A stretch of DNA of 38,449 bases from Actinomycetes bacterium (GTDB lineage: Bacteria > Actinomycetota > Actinomycetes > Propionibacteriales > Nocardioidaceae). Positions 1-7,174 of this stretch are shown here, in pieces. The stretch spans positions 1-38,449 of the forward strand of contig JAUILS010000007.1 of NCBI GenBank assembly GCA_030432975.1, written 5' to 3'. The position numbers and the translations under genes were made by a program. The first letter of the stretch is position 1, and every line of letters begins with the position of its first letter. Under the pieces are notes generated by a model. It worked only from the letters and a program-made list of their open reading frames with translations, ran no database searches and was not told where the DNA came from.

Positions 1-540
1 GAGCACCTCGTGGGCGGCGCGGATCTGCCCCGGGTCGGCGTTGGACAGGCCGACCATGGCGACCTTGCCGGAGTCCGCGATCTCCCGGAGCGTGCCCAGC
101 ACCTCGTCGTAGGGCACCTTCGGGTCCGGACGGTGATGCTGCCACAGCGCGATCCGGTCCACCCCGAGCCGCTTCAGGCTGTGGTCGACCGCTTCGTGGA
201 GGTGGGAGGCCGAGCTGTCGGTGTCCCAGCCGCCCCCCTCGGTCCGCACGTGGCCGCCCTTGGTGGCCAGCAGCACCTGGTCGCGCACCCCCAGCTCGTC
301 GAGCAGGCCGGCGACGAGCCGCTCGTTCTCGCCCTGCGCATCGGCGCCGCGCTCCTCGCCGGGACCGTAGGCGTCGGCGGTGTCGAAGAGGGTGACGCCG
401 GCGTCGAGTGCCGCGCGGACCGTGTCGAGCAGCTGCTCGCGGGGCTGGGTGCCGGTCTGGTCGAAGGTCATCAGGCCGAGTCCGACCGCGCCCACCTCGT
501 GGCGGCCGACCCGGTCGTTGCCGAGGTTTCTGGTGTGCAT
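1..540 (-). CDS. Aldo/keto reductase, partial (C-terminus beyond window)
   Basis: The first 180 residues of an NAD(P)H-dependent aldo/keto reductase, a TIM-barrel enzyme reducing aldehydes or ketones. The family tetrad is visible: Asp53 and Tyr58 in DTADAYG, Lys94 in ATKGG, and His136 in QHHRPD. The VGLSNADP segment near the end matches the barrel strand that follows the active site in family members with about 300-330 residues. The gene runs off the left edge, so the C-terminal cofactor-binding part is not seen. The ATG at 540 lies six bases after a TACCGT hexamer and has no Shine-Dalgarno sequence, which suggests a leaderless mRNA. The substrate cannot be told from sequence. The family call is secure. 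Confidence 0.9.
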   Translation of the reverse strand, partial: MHTRNLGNDRVGRHEVGAVGLGLMTFDQTGTQPREQLLDTVRAALDAGVTLFDTADAYGPGEERGADAQGENERLVAGLLDELGVRDQVLLATKGGHVRTEGGGWDTDSSASHLHEAVDHSLKRLGVDRIALWQHHRPDPKVPYDEVLGTLREIADSGKVAMVGLSNADPGQIRAAHEVL

Positions 541-546
541 GCCGCG

Positions 547-552
547 ACGGTA
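547..552 (-). promoter_or_regulatory. -10 hexamer TACCGT of the aldo/keto reductase
   Basis: TACCGT followed by CGCGGC and then ATG. The transcript would begin at or beside the start codon. No clear -35 box is seen. Confidence 0.5.
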
Positions 553-585
553 CCCACCCGCCCCGGCGTCACGCCCCGATGCTGG

Positions 586-1371
586 TCACTCGCGCTCGGC
601 GGCGCCGAGGAACACCCGGAGCGCCGAGACGAACGCCTCGGGCTGCTCGGAGTGGACCCAGTGGCCGGCACCCTTGATGGTGACCGCGGTGGTGCGGGGG
701 AAGAGCCGCTTCATGTCGTCGGCGTGCTCGTCCTGGACGTACGGCGACCGGTCGCCCGCGACCCACAGCACCGGGTGGTCGAAGCTGCCCTCGAGGTCGG
801 GGAACCCGCCGATCGCGGCGAGGTCGCGGCGCAGCAGGGCGAGGTTGGCCTGCCAGGTGAAGCCGTCGGTGGCGGTGCGGAGGTTCTGCAGCAGGAAGCC
901 GCGCACCCGGTCGTCGGGGATCGCCGCGGCCAGCGCCTCGTCGGCGTCGGAGCGGCGGGTCAGCGCGGCCAGGTCGAGACCGGCCAGGCTGTCCAGCAGG
1001 TGCGCGAACTCGCCGGCGCCCTCGCTCTCGGCGGGCGAGATGTCGACCACGACGAGGCGCTCGACCAGCTCCGGGTGGCGCAGGGCGAGCAGCATCGCCA
1101 CCTTGCCGCCCATCGAGTGCCCCACGACGTGGGCCGGCTCACCGGCGTACCGCTCCTGCAGCGTCGCGGCGACCGCGTCGGCCATGCCTTCGTAGCTGAC
1201 GGCGTCGGTCCACGGCGAGCGGCCGTGGTCGGGCAGGTCCACGAGGGCGGAGCGGTAGTCGGGCGTCAGCGCCTTCGCGATCTGGGAGAAGTTGCGGCCC
1301 TGCCCGAAGAGCCCGTGCAGGAACACGATGCGAGGACCGGTCTCCCCGACCTCCAGGACGTGCAGCGCCAT
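586..1371 (-). CDS. Alpha/beta hydrolase (YbfF-like esterase)
   Basis: A 261-residue single-domain alpha/beta-hydrolase, probably cytosolic since there is no signal peptide. The oxyanion-hole HG lies at 19-20 in VFLHGLFG, the nucleophile elbow GHSMGG places Ser86, GDRSP near 206-210 supplies the probable acid, and GAGHWVH places the catalytic His237. The short lid and overall length resemble YbfF and other small esterases acting on acyl thioesters or aryl esters, but the substrate is not known. The ATG at 1371 follows a TAGTCT hexamer by six bases. A 40-residue gene ends 23 bases upstream on the same strand, so read-through from it is possible as well. Confidence 0.88.
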   Translation of the reverse strand: MALHVLEVGETGPRIVFLHGLFGQGRNFSQIAKALTPDYRSALVDLPDHGRSPWTDAVSYEGMADAVAATLQERYAGEPAHVVGHSMGGKVAMLLALRHPELVERLVVVDISPAESEGAGEFAHLLDSLAGLDLAALTRRSDADEALAAAIPDDRVRGFLLQNLRTATDGFTWQANLALLRRDLAAIGGFPDLEGSFDHPVLWVAGDRSPYVQDEHADDMKRLFPRTTAVTIKGAGHWVHSEQPEAFVSALRVFLGAAERE

Positions 1372-1377
1372 GGCAGG

Positions 1378-1383
1378 AGACTA
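1378..1383 (-). promoter_or_regulatory. -10 hexamer TAGTCT of the alpha/beta hydrolase
   Basis: TAGTCT, then CCTGCC, then ATG at 1371. It lies in the 23-base gap after the small upstream gene and would give the hydrolase its own leaderless transcript. Confidence 0.5.
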
Positions 1384-1394
1384 GAAGACCCCCG

Positions 1395-1517
1395 TCAGTC
1401 GCGGTCGTGCCGGTCCGCGACCCACGACCCGTGGTCGCAGTGGTAGACGTGACCGCCACCGTGGCCAGCGGGACGCTGGCAGGTCAGCGAGCCGCCGTTG
1501 AGCCTGGACTCACACAT
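1395..1517 (-). CDS. Cys/His-rich small protein, 40 residues, unknown function
   Basis: A short open frame of 40 codons plus TGA, not recognised as a known family. It begins MCESRLNGG and contains three cysteines (2, 13, 27) and six histidines (19, 23, 26, 29, 37 and the one implied in the HVYHCDHG stretch at 23-30), grouped as QRPAGHGGGHVYHCDHGSW. That density could bind one metal ion. A purine-rich AGAGGAG element lies about nine bases before the ATG, with a second GGAG immediately before it, giving a plausible ribosome site. It ends 23 bases before the alpha/beta hydrolase and diverges from the metalloprotease-like gene. Support is the ribosome site, composition and intact frame; expression is not shown. 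Confidence 0.55.
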   Translation of the reverse strand: MCESRLNGGSLTCQRPAGHGGGHVYHCDHGSWVADRHDRD

Positions 1518-1736
1518 CTCCACCACTCCTCTCTTCCCTTGAAGGACCTCCGGGGGCGTTCTCTGATACGACGCCCGGCGGCCTCGGTCGGTTGCCTCGA
1601 GGACGCTTCCAGTGGAACGCGCCCCGACGCGCCGCGGGCAGGAAAGGCCCGAGATGACCCCAACGGGCTACGACCACACCGCCCGCGCGGCCGGGCGGAT
1701 TCCCCCGTTCCGCCACGAGGCCCGGCGGGTCGCCTT

Positions 1737-1742
1737 TACTCT
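1737..1742 (+). promoter_or_regulatory. -10 hexamer TACTCT of the HExxH membrane protein
   Basis: TACTCT, then CGCGGC, then ATG at 1749. It fixes the start downstream of a longer in-frame open frame that reaches back to 1407. Confidence 0.55.
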
Positions 1743-1748
1743 CGCGGC

Positions 1749-3362
1749 ATGAGTCAGTTCGGGGGACCTCCGCCTGGGCAGGTGCCGGAGCCGCAGGGCG
1801 ACCCGGTGCCCCTGCCGCCGCCCGACGCCGCGCCGGGCTACGCCCCGGCGTACGCCGCTCCGGGCGGCGCGTACCCTCCCCCGCCGGGGTACGTCGGCCC
1901 CGGAGGTCGCCCGCCGCAGGACGACAGCGGCGTGCCGCTGTGGGCGCTGGGGGCGCTGTTCGTCCTGCTCGTGGCGATGCTCGGCGCCACCGTCTACCTC
2001 GTGCTGCCCAGCGGCTCCTCCGGGGACGAGCGGGCCCATCCCGACGTCTGGGACCCCCGGATCGCGCCCTACGTGAAGATCGCCGAGAAGAAGCGCGGCC
2101 TGAAGTTCCAGCACCCCGTGGAGGTGCGCTTCCTGTCGGCCAAGGAGTTCGAGAAGACCGTCACCACCGACGACGCCGAGCTCACCGACGACGACCGGGC
2201 CGAGATCGAGCGGATGACCGGCCAGATGCGCGCCCTGGGCCTGCTCACCGGCGAGGTCGACCTCGCGGGCGCGATGAACGACGCCCAGAGCGGCGGCGTC
2301 CTGGCCTACTACTCATTGGACGACGAGACGATCACGGTGAAGGGCACCAAGGTGCGCCCCGAGGTCCGCTCGACCCTGGTCCACGAGCTGGTGCACGTGC
2401 TGCAGGACCAGAACTTCTCGCTCGGCGCGAAGTACGCCCGGCTCCAGGGGGAGGAGGACTCCCCCGACTCCACCGCCTCGTCGGTGCTCCGCGCGATCGC
2501 CGAGGGCGACGCGGAGCGGATCGAGGCGAAGTACCGCGACTCGCTGTCTGCGAAGCAGCGCGCCAAGCTCGACCGCGGCCGGTCCCAGGAGGGCAAGAAG
2601 GCGACCAAGCGCCTCGACGACGTGCCGGAGGTGCTGGTGACGCTGCTCAGCTCGCCGTACGCCCTGGGGTCGGCCCTGGTGGCGGCCGCCGCGGCGGACG
2701 GCGGCAACGACGCCGTCGACGACCTGCTCCGCGACCCGCCCCGGCACGACCTCGCACTGCTCCGGCCGCTCGACGCGCTCTCCGGCGCCGCCGAGGTCTC
2801 CGATGTCGACGTGCCGAGCACCAAGAAGGACGAGAAGAAGTACTCCTCCGGCGAGCTGGGTGCGCTGACGTGGTACCTCATGCTGTCGGAGCGGATGTCG
2901 CCGGCGAAGGCGCTGAGCGTCGTCGACGGCTGGGGCGGCGACTCCTACGTCGCCTTCGACCGCGACGGCACCTCCTGCGTCAAGGCGACGTACGCCGGCC
3001 GCACCGCCCGGGACACCGCCTCGATGCAGCGCGCCCTCAAGCGTTGGTCGCGCGCGGCCCCCGAGGCCGGCACCAAGGTCCGCCGGGAGGGCGACGTCGT
3101 GGCGCTCAGCACCTGCGACCCCGGCACCGCGGCCGCCGTCGGGTCGGACTCGTCGGCCCGGGCGCTGGAGCTCGCGATGACCCGCGCCTACGTCGGCGTC
3201 ACCATCGTGAAGTCCGGCGTGGAGAGCCGCGTCGCCTCCTGCATCTCCGACCGGCTGGCCGAGATCTACCCGGTGAGCTCGTTGCGCGACCCCTCCTTCG
3301 GGGTCGGCGACCCGGCGGTGCAGCAGCGGGTGAGCGCGGTGGCGGCCACCTGCCGGCGCTGA
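1749..3362 (+). CDS. Membrane-anchored HExxH metalloprotease-like protein
   Basis: A 537-residue protein. Residues 1-60 are a Pro/Gly/Tyr-rich cytoplasmic segment, about 63-86 form one transmembrane helix (PLWALGALFVLL...), and the rest would lie outside the membrane. The zinc-protease signature HELVH is at 212-216 (VHELVHVLQDQ), followed by an AEGDAERIEA segment near 251-260 whose glutamates could supply a third ligand. The frame can be extended upstream to 1407, but the added part is unlike protein, and the ATG at 1749 is six bases after TACTCT. The HELVHVLQDQ arrangement recurs in uncharacterised actinobacterial proteins. Protease activity is inferred from the motif alone and the substrate is unknown. 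It converges on the next gene with a six-base gap. Confidence 0.8.
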   Translation: MSQFGGPPPGQVPEPQGDPVPLPPPDAAPGYAPAYAAPGGAYPPPPGYVGPGGRPPQDDSGVPLWALGALFVLLVAMLGATVYLVLPSGSSGDERAHPDVWDPRIAPYVKIAEKKRGLKFQHPVEVRFLSAKEFEKTVTTDDAELTDDDRAEIERMTGQMRALGLLTGEVDLAGAMNDAQSGGVLAYYSLDDETITVKGTKVRPEVRSTLVHELVHVLQDQNFSLGAKYARLQGEEDSPDSTASSVLRAIAEGDAERIEAKYRDSLSAKQRAKLDRGRSQEGKKATKRLDDVPEVLVTLLSSPYALGSALVAAAAADGGNDAVDDLLRDPPRHDLALLRPLDALSGAAEVSDVDVPSTKKDEKKYSSGELGALTWYLMLSERMSPAKALSVVDGWGGDSYVAFDRDGTSCVKATYAGRTARDTASMQRALKRWSRAAPEAGTKVRREGDVVALSTCDPGTAAAVGSDSSARALELAMTRAYVGVTIVKSGVESRVASCISDRLAEIYPVSSLRDPSFGVGDPAVQQRVSAVAATCRR

Positions 3363-3368
3363 CCCGGC

Positions 3369-3812
3369 TCAGTCCCAGCGCACGGTCAGCGGCCAGGCCG
3401 CGTCGAACCACGGCCGCAGGTGGGTGCGGAGCGGCTCGTCGAGGTGGGCGTCGGCGGCCCGCACCCAGCAGCGGGCGACCGCCTCGGCCTGCCCGGTGCC
3501 GTCGGGCTTGAGATAGACGCACCCGATGACGGTGGTGGTGTCGGACGGGTCGAGGACCGTCCACGCGAAGTCGAGGCCGCGCTCGTGGTGGTCGCGGTGC
3601 TCGACCAGGTCGGCGAGGTTCTCCTCGAGGGTGTAGACCCGCTCGGGCCACCCATCGGGGCGGAAGCCCTGCGTCGCGTGGATGTGGTCGATCGAGGCCG
3701 ACCAGGCGGCCAGGTCGCTCTCGTTGTGCTCCGGCCCCAGCACCTCGAAGACGAACGCGGCGTGCGACGGGGGCACCGGCGCGGTGAAGCCGGGCGGAAG
3801 CTCGATCGGCAC
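3369..3812 (-). CDS. GNAT-like N-acetyltransferase family protein
   Basis: A 147-residue cytosolic protein with a GNAT-like ending: a Val-Ile-Gly-Cys-Val-Tyr-Leu strand typical of the core beta sheet, then an Ala-Arg-Cys-Trp-Val-Arg strand. The classical acetyl-CoA loop (Q/R-x-x-G-x-G/A) is not obvious, so it is a divergent member and may not be an active acetyltransferase. GTG at 3812 is preferred because it follows TAGGGT by six bases; a GTG at 3818 in the same frame would add two residues. It is downstream of the PadR/DUF1707 pair on the same strand. No substrate can be suggested. Confidence 0.65.
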   Translation of the reverse strand: MPIELPPGFTAPVPPSHAAFVFEVLGPEHNESDLAAWSASIDHIHATQGFRPDGWPERVYTLEENLADLVEHRDHHERGLDFAWTVLDPSDTTTVIGCVYLKPDGTGQAEAVARCWVRAADAHLDEPLRTHLRPWFDAAWPLTVRWD

Positions 3813-3818
3813 CGCCAC

Positions 3819-3824
3819 ACCCTA
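3819..3824 (-). promoter_or_regulatory. -10 hexamer TAGGGT overlapping the DUF1707 stop codon
   Basis: The TAG of TAGGGT (3822-3824) is also the stop codon of the upstream DUF1707 gene. Six bases later lies GTG 3812. Confidence 0.5.
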
Positions 3825-4271
3825 GCGGCGCAGCACGGGGGCGGCCCCGGCACACGACCGGCGACGACCCACGCGGGTCAGCACCACGAACGCCAGCAGC
3901 CCGAGCAGGATCCACGGCAGGTGCGTCAGGACCAGGACGACCAGCAGCAGCGCCGCGAGGACCTTGAGCACCGGTGGCACGCCGGCCCGGGGAGGCGGGC
4001 GGCGCGGGGCGTGGCCGGCGTACCCACCCGGCGGCCAGGTGCGGGACGGAAAGGCCGCCGGTCGCGGCGGCGGCACGGGAGCGCTCCACGGCGAGCCGCC
4101 CGGGAGGTCGGCAAAGAGCGGCGGCAGCTCGCCGCGGGTGCGCGCGGCGTAGGCCGCGTCGGTGCGCTCGTCGTGCTCGGCCGGCGTCAGCCGCCCGGCG
4201 GCGTAGTGCTCGCCCAGGAGGCGGGCGGCCTCGTCGCGCTCGGCGTCGCTGAGCCGGAGCTGCTCGCTCAT
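3822..4271 (-). CDS. DUF1707 (SHOCT-like) membrane protein
   Basis: A 149-residue protein. Residues 4-58 are a DUF1707 domain (LRLSDAERDEAARLLGEHY, then the conserved GRLTPAEHDERTDAAYAARTRGEL pattern and a closing LFADLP), a small helical module common at the N-terminus of actinobacterial membrane proteins. A Pro/Arg-rich linker follows at 60-100, then two closely spaced hydrophobic helices at about 101-116 and 119-133 and a basic tail. Its ATG overlaps the TGA of the PadR gene as ATGA, so translation is probably coupled and the two share PadR control. The role of DUF1707 is not established. It may assist a membrane complex or bind protein partners. Confidence 0.85.
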   Translation of the reverse strand: MSEQLRLSDAERDEAARLLGEHYAAGRLTPAEHDERTDAAYAARTRGELPPLFADLPGGSPWSAPVPPPRPAAFPSRTWPPGGYAGHAPRRPPPRAGVPPVLKVLAALLLVVLVLTHLPWILLGLLAFVVLTRVGRRRSCAGAAPVLRR

Positions 4272-4936
4272 TCGGCCTCGCCGTCCGCGAGCAGGCCGTA
4301 GAGACGGCGCCGGGTCTCGGTCAGCAGCTCGACCGCCTCGCGGCGCTGCTGGTCGGTGCCGGTGGTGACGATCTGCCAGACGGCGTTCATCAGCGCGCCG
4401 ATCTCCGGCTTGAGGCTGGCGTAGCCCGCCGGGTCCTCGGCGGGCTCCGAGGCGTCGAACGGCGCCCAGACCGCCTCGAGCTCCTCGGGGTGGTCCCCGA
4501 CGTAGGTCTCCCCCGCCGCCGTCAGCCGGAGGGTACGCCGGCCCTCGGCGGCGTCGGCCTCCACCAGGCCCTCGTCCTCCAGCTGCGAGACCGTCGGATA
4601 GACCGAGCCGGGGCTGGGCCGCCAGGCCCCGCCGCTGCGCTCCTCGATCTGCTGGATGACCTGGTAGCCGTTGCGGGGGCCGGTGCGCAGCACGTCGAGG
4701 ATCGCCGCGCGGACGTCGCCGCGCCGGACCTTGGGCCCGCTCCCCTGCATGCCCTGGGCCAGCCCGAACAGGCCGGCCACCCACGGCGGCGGGCCGCCGC
4801 GGCTGTGCCCGCTGCCGCTCCCCCAGCCCGGCCCGCCGCCCCAGCCGGCCCCCCACGAGCCGCGGTCGCCGCGCCGTGGGTGGTGGCACCAGGCGCCGTC
4901 GTCCGACCCTGCTCCGAACCCGAACGAGCCCCTCAT
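4268..4936 (-). CDS. PadR family transcriptional regulator
   Basis: A 222-residue regulator. Residues 1-65 are unusual, very rich in Gly, Trp and His (for example WGAGWGGGPGWGSG). The PadR winged helix covers about 72-146, with the typical RRGDVRAAILDVLRTGPRNGY helix and recognition segment SPGSVYPTVSQLEDEGLV; a C-terminal helical dimerisation region ends the protein. The Gly/His-rich N-terminus is known in some actinobacterial PadR proteins and might bind metal. GGAGGT lies four bases before the ATG. The promoter carries two overlapping palindromes (4962-4976), so autorepression is likely. It forms an operon with the overlapping DUF1707 gene. The effector is unknown. Confidence 0.9.
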   Translation of the reverse strand: MRGSFGFGAGSDDGAWCHHPRRGDRGSWGAGWGGGPGWGSGSGHSRGGPPPWVAGLFGLAQGMQGSGPKVRRGDVRAAILDVLRTGPRNGYQVIQQIEERSGGAWRPSPGSVYPTVSQLEDEGLVEADAAEGRRTLRLTAAGETYVGDHPEELEAVWAPFDASEPAEDPAGYASLKPEIGALMNAVWQIVTTGTDQQRREAVELLTETRRRLYGLLADGEAE

Positions 4937-4961
4937 GTCGACCTCCGTCGCGACCTATTGC

Positions 4962-4976
4962 CGATATATCGCGATA
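4962..4976. promoter_or_regulatory. Probable PadR operator, overlapping palindromes
   Basis: CGATATATCG (4962-4971) and TATCGCGATA (4967-4976) are both perfect 10-bp palindromes and share five bases. They form an AT-rich island in very GC-rich DNA, 26 bases before the PadR start, where they would cover the PadR promoter. The divergent CAP gene begins 77 bases away. Confidence 0.65.
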
Positions 4977-5039
4977 GTACACCGATGGTCGGAATGGTCA
5001 AGGCTCGGCCAATCCGGCCCGTCGCCACCAGGACCCGCC

Positions 5040-5045
5040 TACCCT
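5040..5045 (+). promoter_or_regulatory. -10 hexamer TACCCT of the CAP protein gene
   Basis: TACCCT, then GGGCGCC, then ATG at 5053. No ribosome site is present. Confidence 0.5.
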
Positions 5046-5052
5046 GGGCGCC

Positions 5053-5571
5053 ATGGTCTCGGCCCGTCGTACGTCCCTGCCCGTGTCCGCGCTGGTCGCG
5101 GTCGTCGCCCTGATGGTGGCGCTGCTTCCGGCGGGCACCGCCTCCGCGACCCCCGCTCCCCCGGCGGAGCGGCAGCCGGCGGCCACCGCCCGGACGGTGA
5201 CGCTCAAGCCCGCCCTGCAGAACGTCCTGAAGCGGGTCAACAAGGTGCGCCGCAACCACGGCCGCAAGCCGCTGCGGGTGACCCACTGCCTGACCAAGAA
5301 GGTCGCCCAACCCTGGGCGCGGCACATGGCCGACACCGGCGACTTCGCGCACCGCGACCTCAGCAAGGTCTTCAAGATCTGCCCCTCGCTGACCATGGTG
5401 GGCGAGAACATCGCCGCCGGCCAGCCCACGGCCAAGGCCGTGATGAAGGCCTGGATGGGCTCGAAGGGACACCGCCGCAACATCCTCAACAAGCGCTACC
5501 GCAAGATCGGGCTGGGGCTGGCCCGCGACGCCGACGGCCGGCCCTACTGGGTGCAGAACTTCGGCCGCTGA
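5053..5571 (+). CDS. Secreted CAP-domain (SCP/PR-1-like) protein
   Basis: A 172-residue exported protein. Residues 1-33 are a Sec-type signal peptide (VSARRTS, hydrophobic core, then TASATP with probable cleavage after an Ala). The mature part is a bacterial CAP domain (YkwD type): a helix with VNKVRRNHG, the conserved HMADTGDFAHR carrying a metal/active-site His, MVGENIA, WMGSKGHRRNIL with the second His, and a closing GLGLARDADGRPYWVQNFG. Two cysteines (in THCLTKK and KICPS) can form a disulphide. Bacterial CAP proteins are extracellular; their biochemical activity is mostly undefined. It appears monocistronic, with a terminator-like hairpin three bases after the stop. Confidence 0.92.
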   Translation: MVSARRTSLPVSALVAVVALMVALLPAGTASATPAPPAERQPAATARTVTLKPALQNVLKRVNKVRRNHGRKPLRVTHCLTKKVAQPWARHMADTGDFAHRDLSKVFKICPSLTMVGENIAAGQPTAKAVMKAWMGSKGHRRNILNKRYRKIGLGLARDADGRPYWVQNFGR

Positions 5572-5573
5572 CC

Positions 5574-5593
5574 CGGCCCGGGCGGCCCGGCCG
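5574..5593 (+). terminator. Hairpin after the CAP gene
   Basis: CGGCCCGGG and CCCGGCCG pair as an eight-base-pair stem with one bulged C and a CGG loop. There is no T-tract. Confidence 0.45.
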
Positions 5594-5605
5594 CGTCGAC
5601 TGGGC

Positions 5606-5627
5606 GGTATCTCATATCTGAGATACC
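5606..5627. promoter_or_regulatory. Perfect inverted repeat abutting the XRE-MurA start codon
   Basis: GGTATCTCA, four-base centre TATC, TGAGATACC: perfect nine-base arms. The right arm ends at the base before GTG 5628, and the element contains TATCTG/GATACC sequences that could serve as the -10 box. The next gene encodes an XRE-type DNA-binding domain, so this is the likely autoregulatory operator. Confidence 0.75.
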
Positions 5628-7163
5628 GTGATCGGCATGACGGAGGACTACAAGGACCGGATCGGCAACCTGATCCGTGACGCGCGCAAGCACCGCGGCC
5701 TCACCCAGGCCCAGCTGGCCGACCTCCTGGCCACCAGCCAGAGCGCCATCAACCGCATCGAGAAGGGTCACCAGAACCTCTCCCTGGAGATGCTGGCGCG
5801 GATCGGCGCGGCCCTCGACAGCGAGATCGTGGCGCTCGGCGCCGGGCCGACCCACCTGCGCGTGACCGGACCGACCCGGCTGTCCGGCAGCATCGACGTC
5901 AAGACCTCCAAGAACGCCGGGGTGGCGCTGCTCTGCGCGTCGCTGCTCAACCGCGGCCGGACCACGCTGCGCAAGGTGGCCCGGATCGAGGAGGTCAACC
6001 GGCTGCTCGAGGTGCTCAACTCCCTCGGCGTGCAGACCCGCTGGCTCAACGACGACAACGACCTGGAGATCGTGCCGCCCCGCGAGCTCGACCTCGACCA
6101 CATCGACGAGGACGCCGCGCGGCGCACCCGCTCGGTGATCATGTTCCTCGGCCCGCTGATGCACCGCACCGACACCTTCGAGCTGCCCTATGCCGGCGGC
6201 TGCAACCTCGGCACCCGCACCGTCGAGCCGCACATGGCCGCGCTGCGGCCCTTCGGCCTGGAGGTCAAGGCCACCGACGGCAGCTACCACGCCACCGTCA
6301 ACCGAGCGCTCGAGCCGGCCCGCCCGATCGTGCTCACCGAGCGCGGCGACACCGTCACCGAGAACGCCCTGATGGCCGCGGCGCTGCACCCCGGCACCAC
6401 CGTGATCCGCAACGCCTCGTCCAACTACATGGTCCAGGACCTCTGCTTCTTCCTGCAGAAGCTCGGCGTGCGGGTCGAGGGGGTCGGCAGCACCACGCTG
6501 TCCGTGACCGGCCTGGAGACCATCGACGTCGACGTCGACTACGCCCCGAGCGAGGACCCGATCGAGGCGATGTCGCTGCTGGCGGCCGCCATCGTGACCC
6601 AGTCGTCCATCACGATCAGCCGGGTGCCGATCGAGTTCCTCGAGATCGAGCTGGCGCTGCTGGAGGAGATGGGCTTCGAGTACACCCGCTCCGAGGAGTA
6701 CCTCGCCCGCAACGGCCAGACGCGGCTCGTCGACCTGACGACCCGCCCGTCCGAGCTCCACGCGCCGCTGGACAAGATCCACCCGATGCCGTTCCCCGGC
6801 CTCAACATCGACAACCTGCCGTTCTTCGCGGTGATCGCGGCGGTGGCCGAGGGGCAGACGCTGCTGCACGACTGGGTCTACGAGAACCGCGCGATCTACC
6901 TCACCGAGCTGACCAAGCTGGGCGCCCAGGTCAAGCTGCTCGACCCGCACCGGGTGATGATCGAGGGCCCGACGCACTGGTCCGGCACCGAGATCGTCTG
7001 CCCGCCGGCGCTGCGGCCGGCCGTGGTCATCCTGCTGGCGATGCTGGCCTCCAAGGGCACCTCCGTGCTGCGGTCGACGTACGTCATCCACCGCGGCTAC
7101 GAGGACCTCGCCGAGCGGCTCAACCACCTCGGCGCCCAGATCGAGCCCTTCCGCGACATCTGA
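5628..7163 (+). CDS. XRE helix-turn-helix fused to MurA-like enolpyruvyl transferase
   Basis: A 511-residue two-domain protein. Residues about 12-66 form a Cro/CI-type helix-turn-helix (IRDARKHRGLTQAQLADLL, SQSAINRIEKG). Residues 76-508 are a full EPSP-synthase/MurA fold, which in MurA transfers enolpyruvate from PEP to UDP-N-acetylglucosamine in the first committed step of peptidoglycan synthesis. The known active-site residues of E. coli MurA have counterparts: Lys95-Asn96 (SKN), Arg168 (TRS), catalytic Cys192 and Arg197 (GGCNLGTR), an Asp in NIDNLPFF, and arginines in ENRAIY, ALRPAV and HRGYED. It is therefore probably catalytic, perhaps a second MurA. GTG 5628 is chosen because it directly follows the operator; ATG 5637 is possible. 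A GNAT gene follows after 11 bases. Confidence 0.88.
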   Translation: MIGMTEDYKDRIGNLIRDARKHRGLTQAQLADLLATSQSAINRIEKGHQNLSLEMLARIGAALDSEIVALGAGPTHLRVTGPTRLSGSIDVKTSKNAGVALLCASLLNRGRTTLRKVARIEEVNRLLEVLNSLGVQTRWLNDDNDLEIVPPRELDLDHIDEDAARRTRSVIMFLGPLMHRTDTFELPYAGGCNLGTRTVEPHMAALRPFGLEVKATDGSYHATVNRALEPARPIVLTERGDTVTENALMAAALHPGTTVIRNASSNYMVQDLCFFLQKLGVRVEGVGSTTLSVTGLETIDVDVDYAPSEDPIEAMSLLAAAIVTQSSITISRVPIEFLEIELALLEEMGFEYTRSEEYLARNGQTRLVDLTTRPSELHAPLDKIHPMPFPGLNIDNLPFFAVIAAVAEGQTLLHDWVYENRAIYLTELTKLGAQVKLLDPHRVMIEGPTHWSGTEIVCPPALRPAVVILLAMLASKGTSVLRSTYVIHRGYEDLAERLNHLGAQIEPFRDI

Positions 7164-7174
7164 GCGGGCCGGGG

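Noticed and set aside
10-1446. Long plus-strand open frame opposite the reductase and hydrolase
   Set aside because: It is antisense to two convincing genes and its product is a low-complexity Val/Gly/Arg/His mixture without motifs; long open antisense frames are normal at this GC content.
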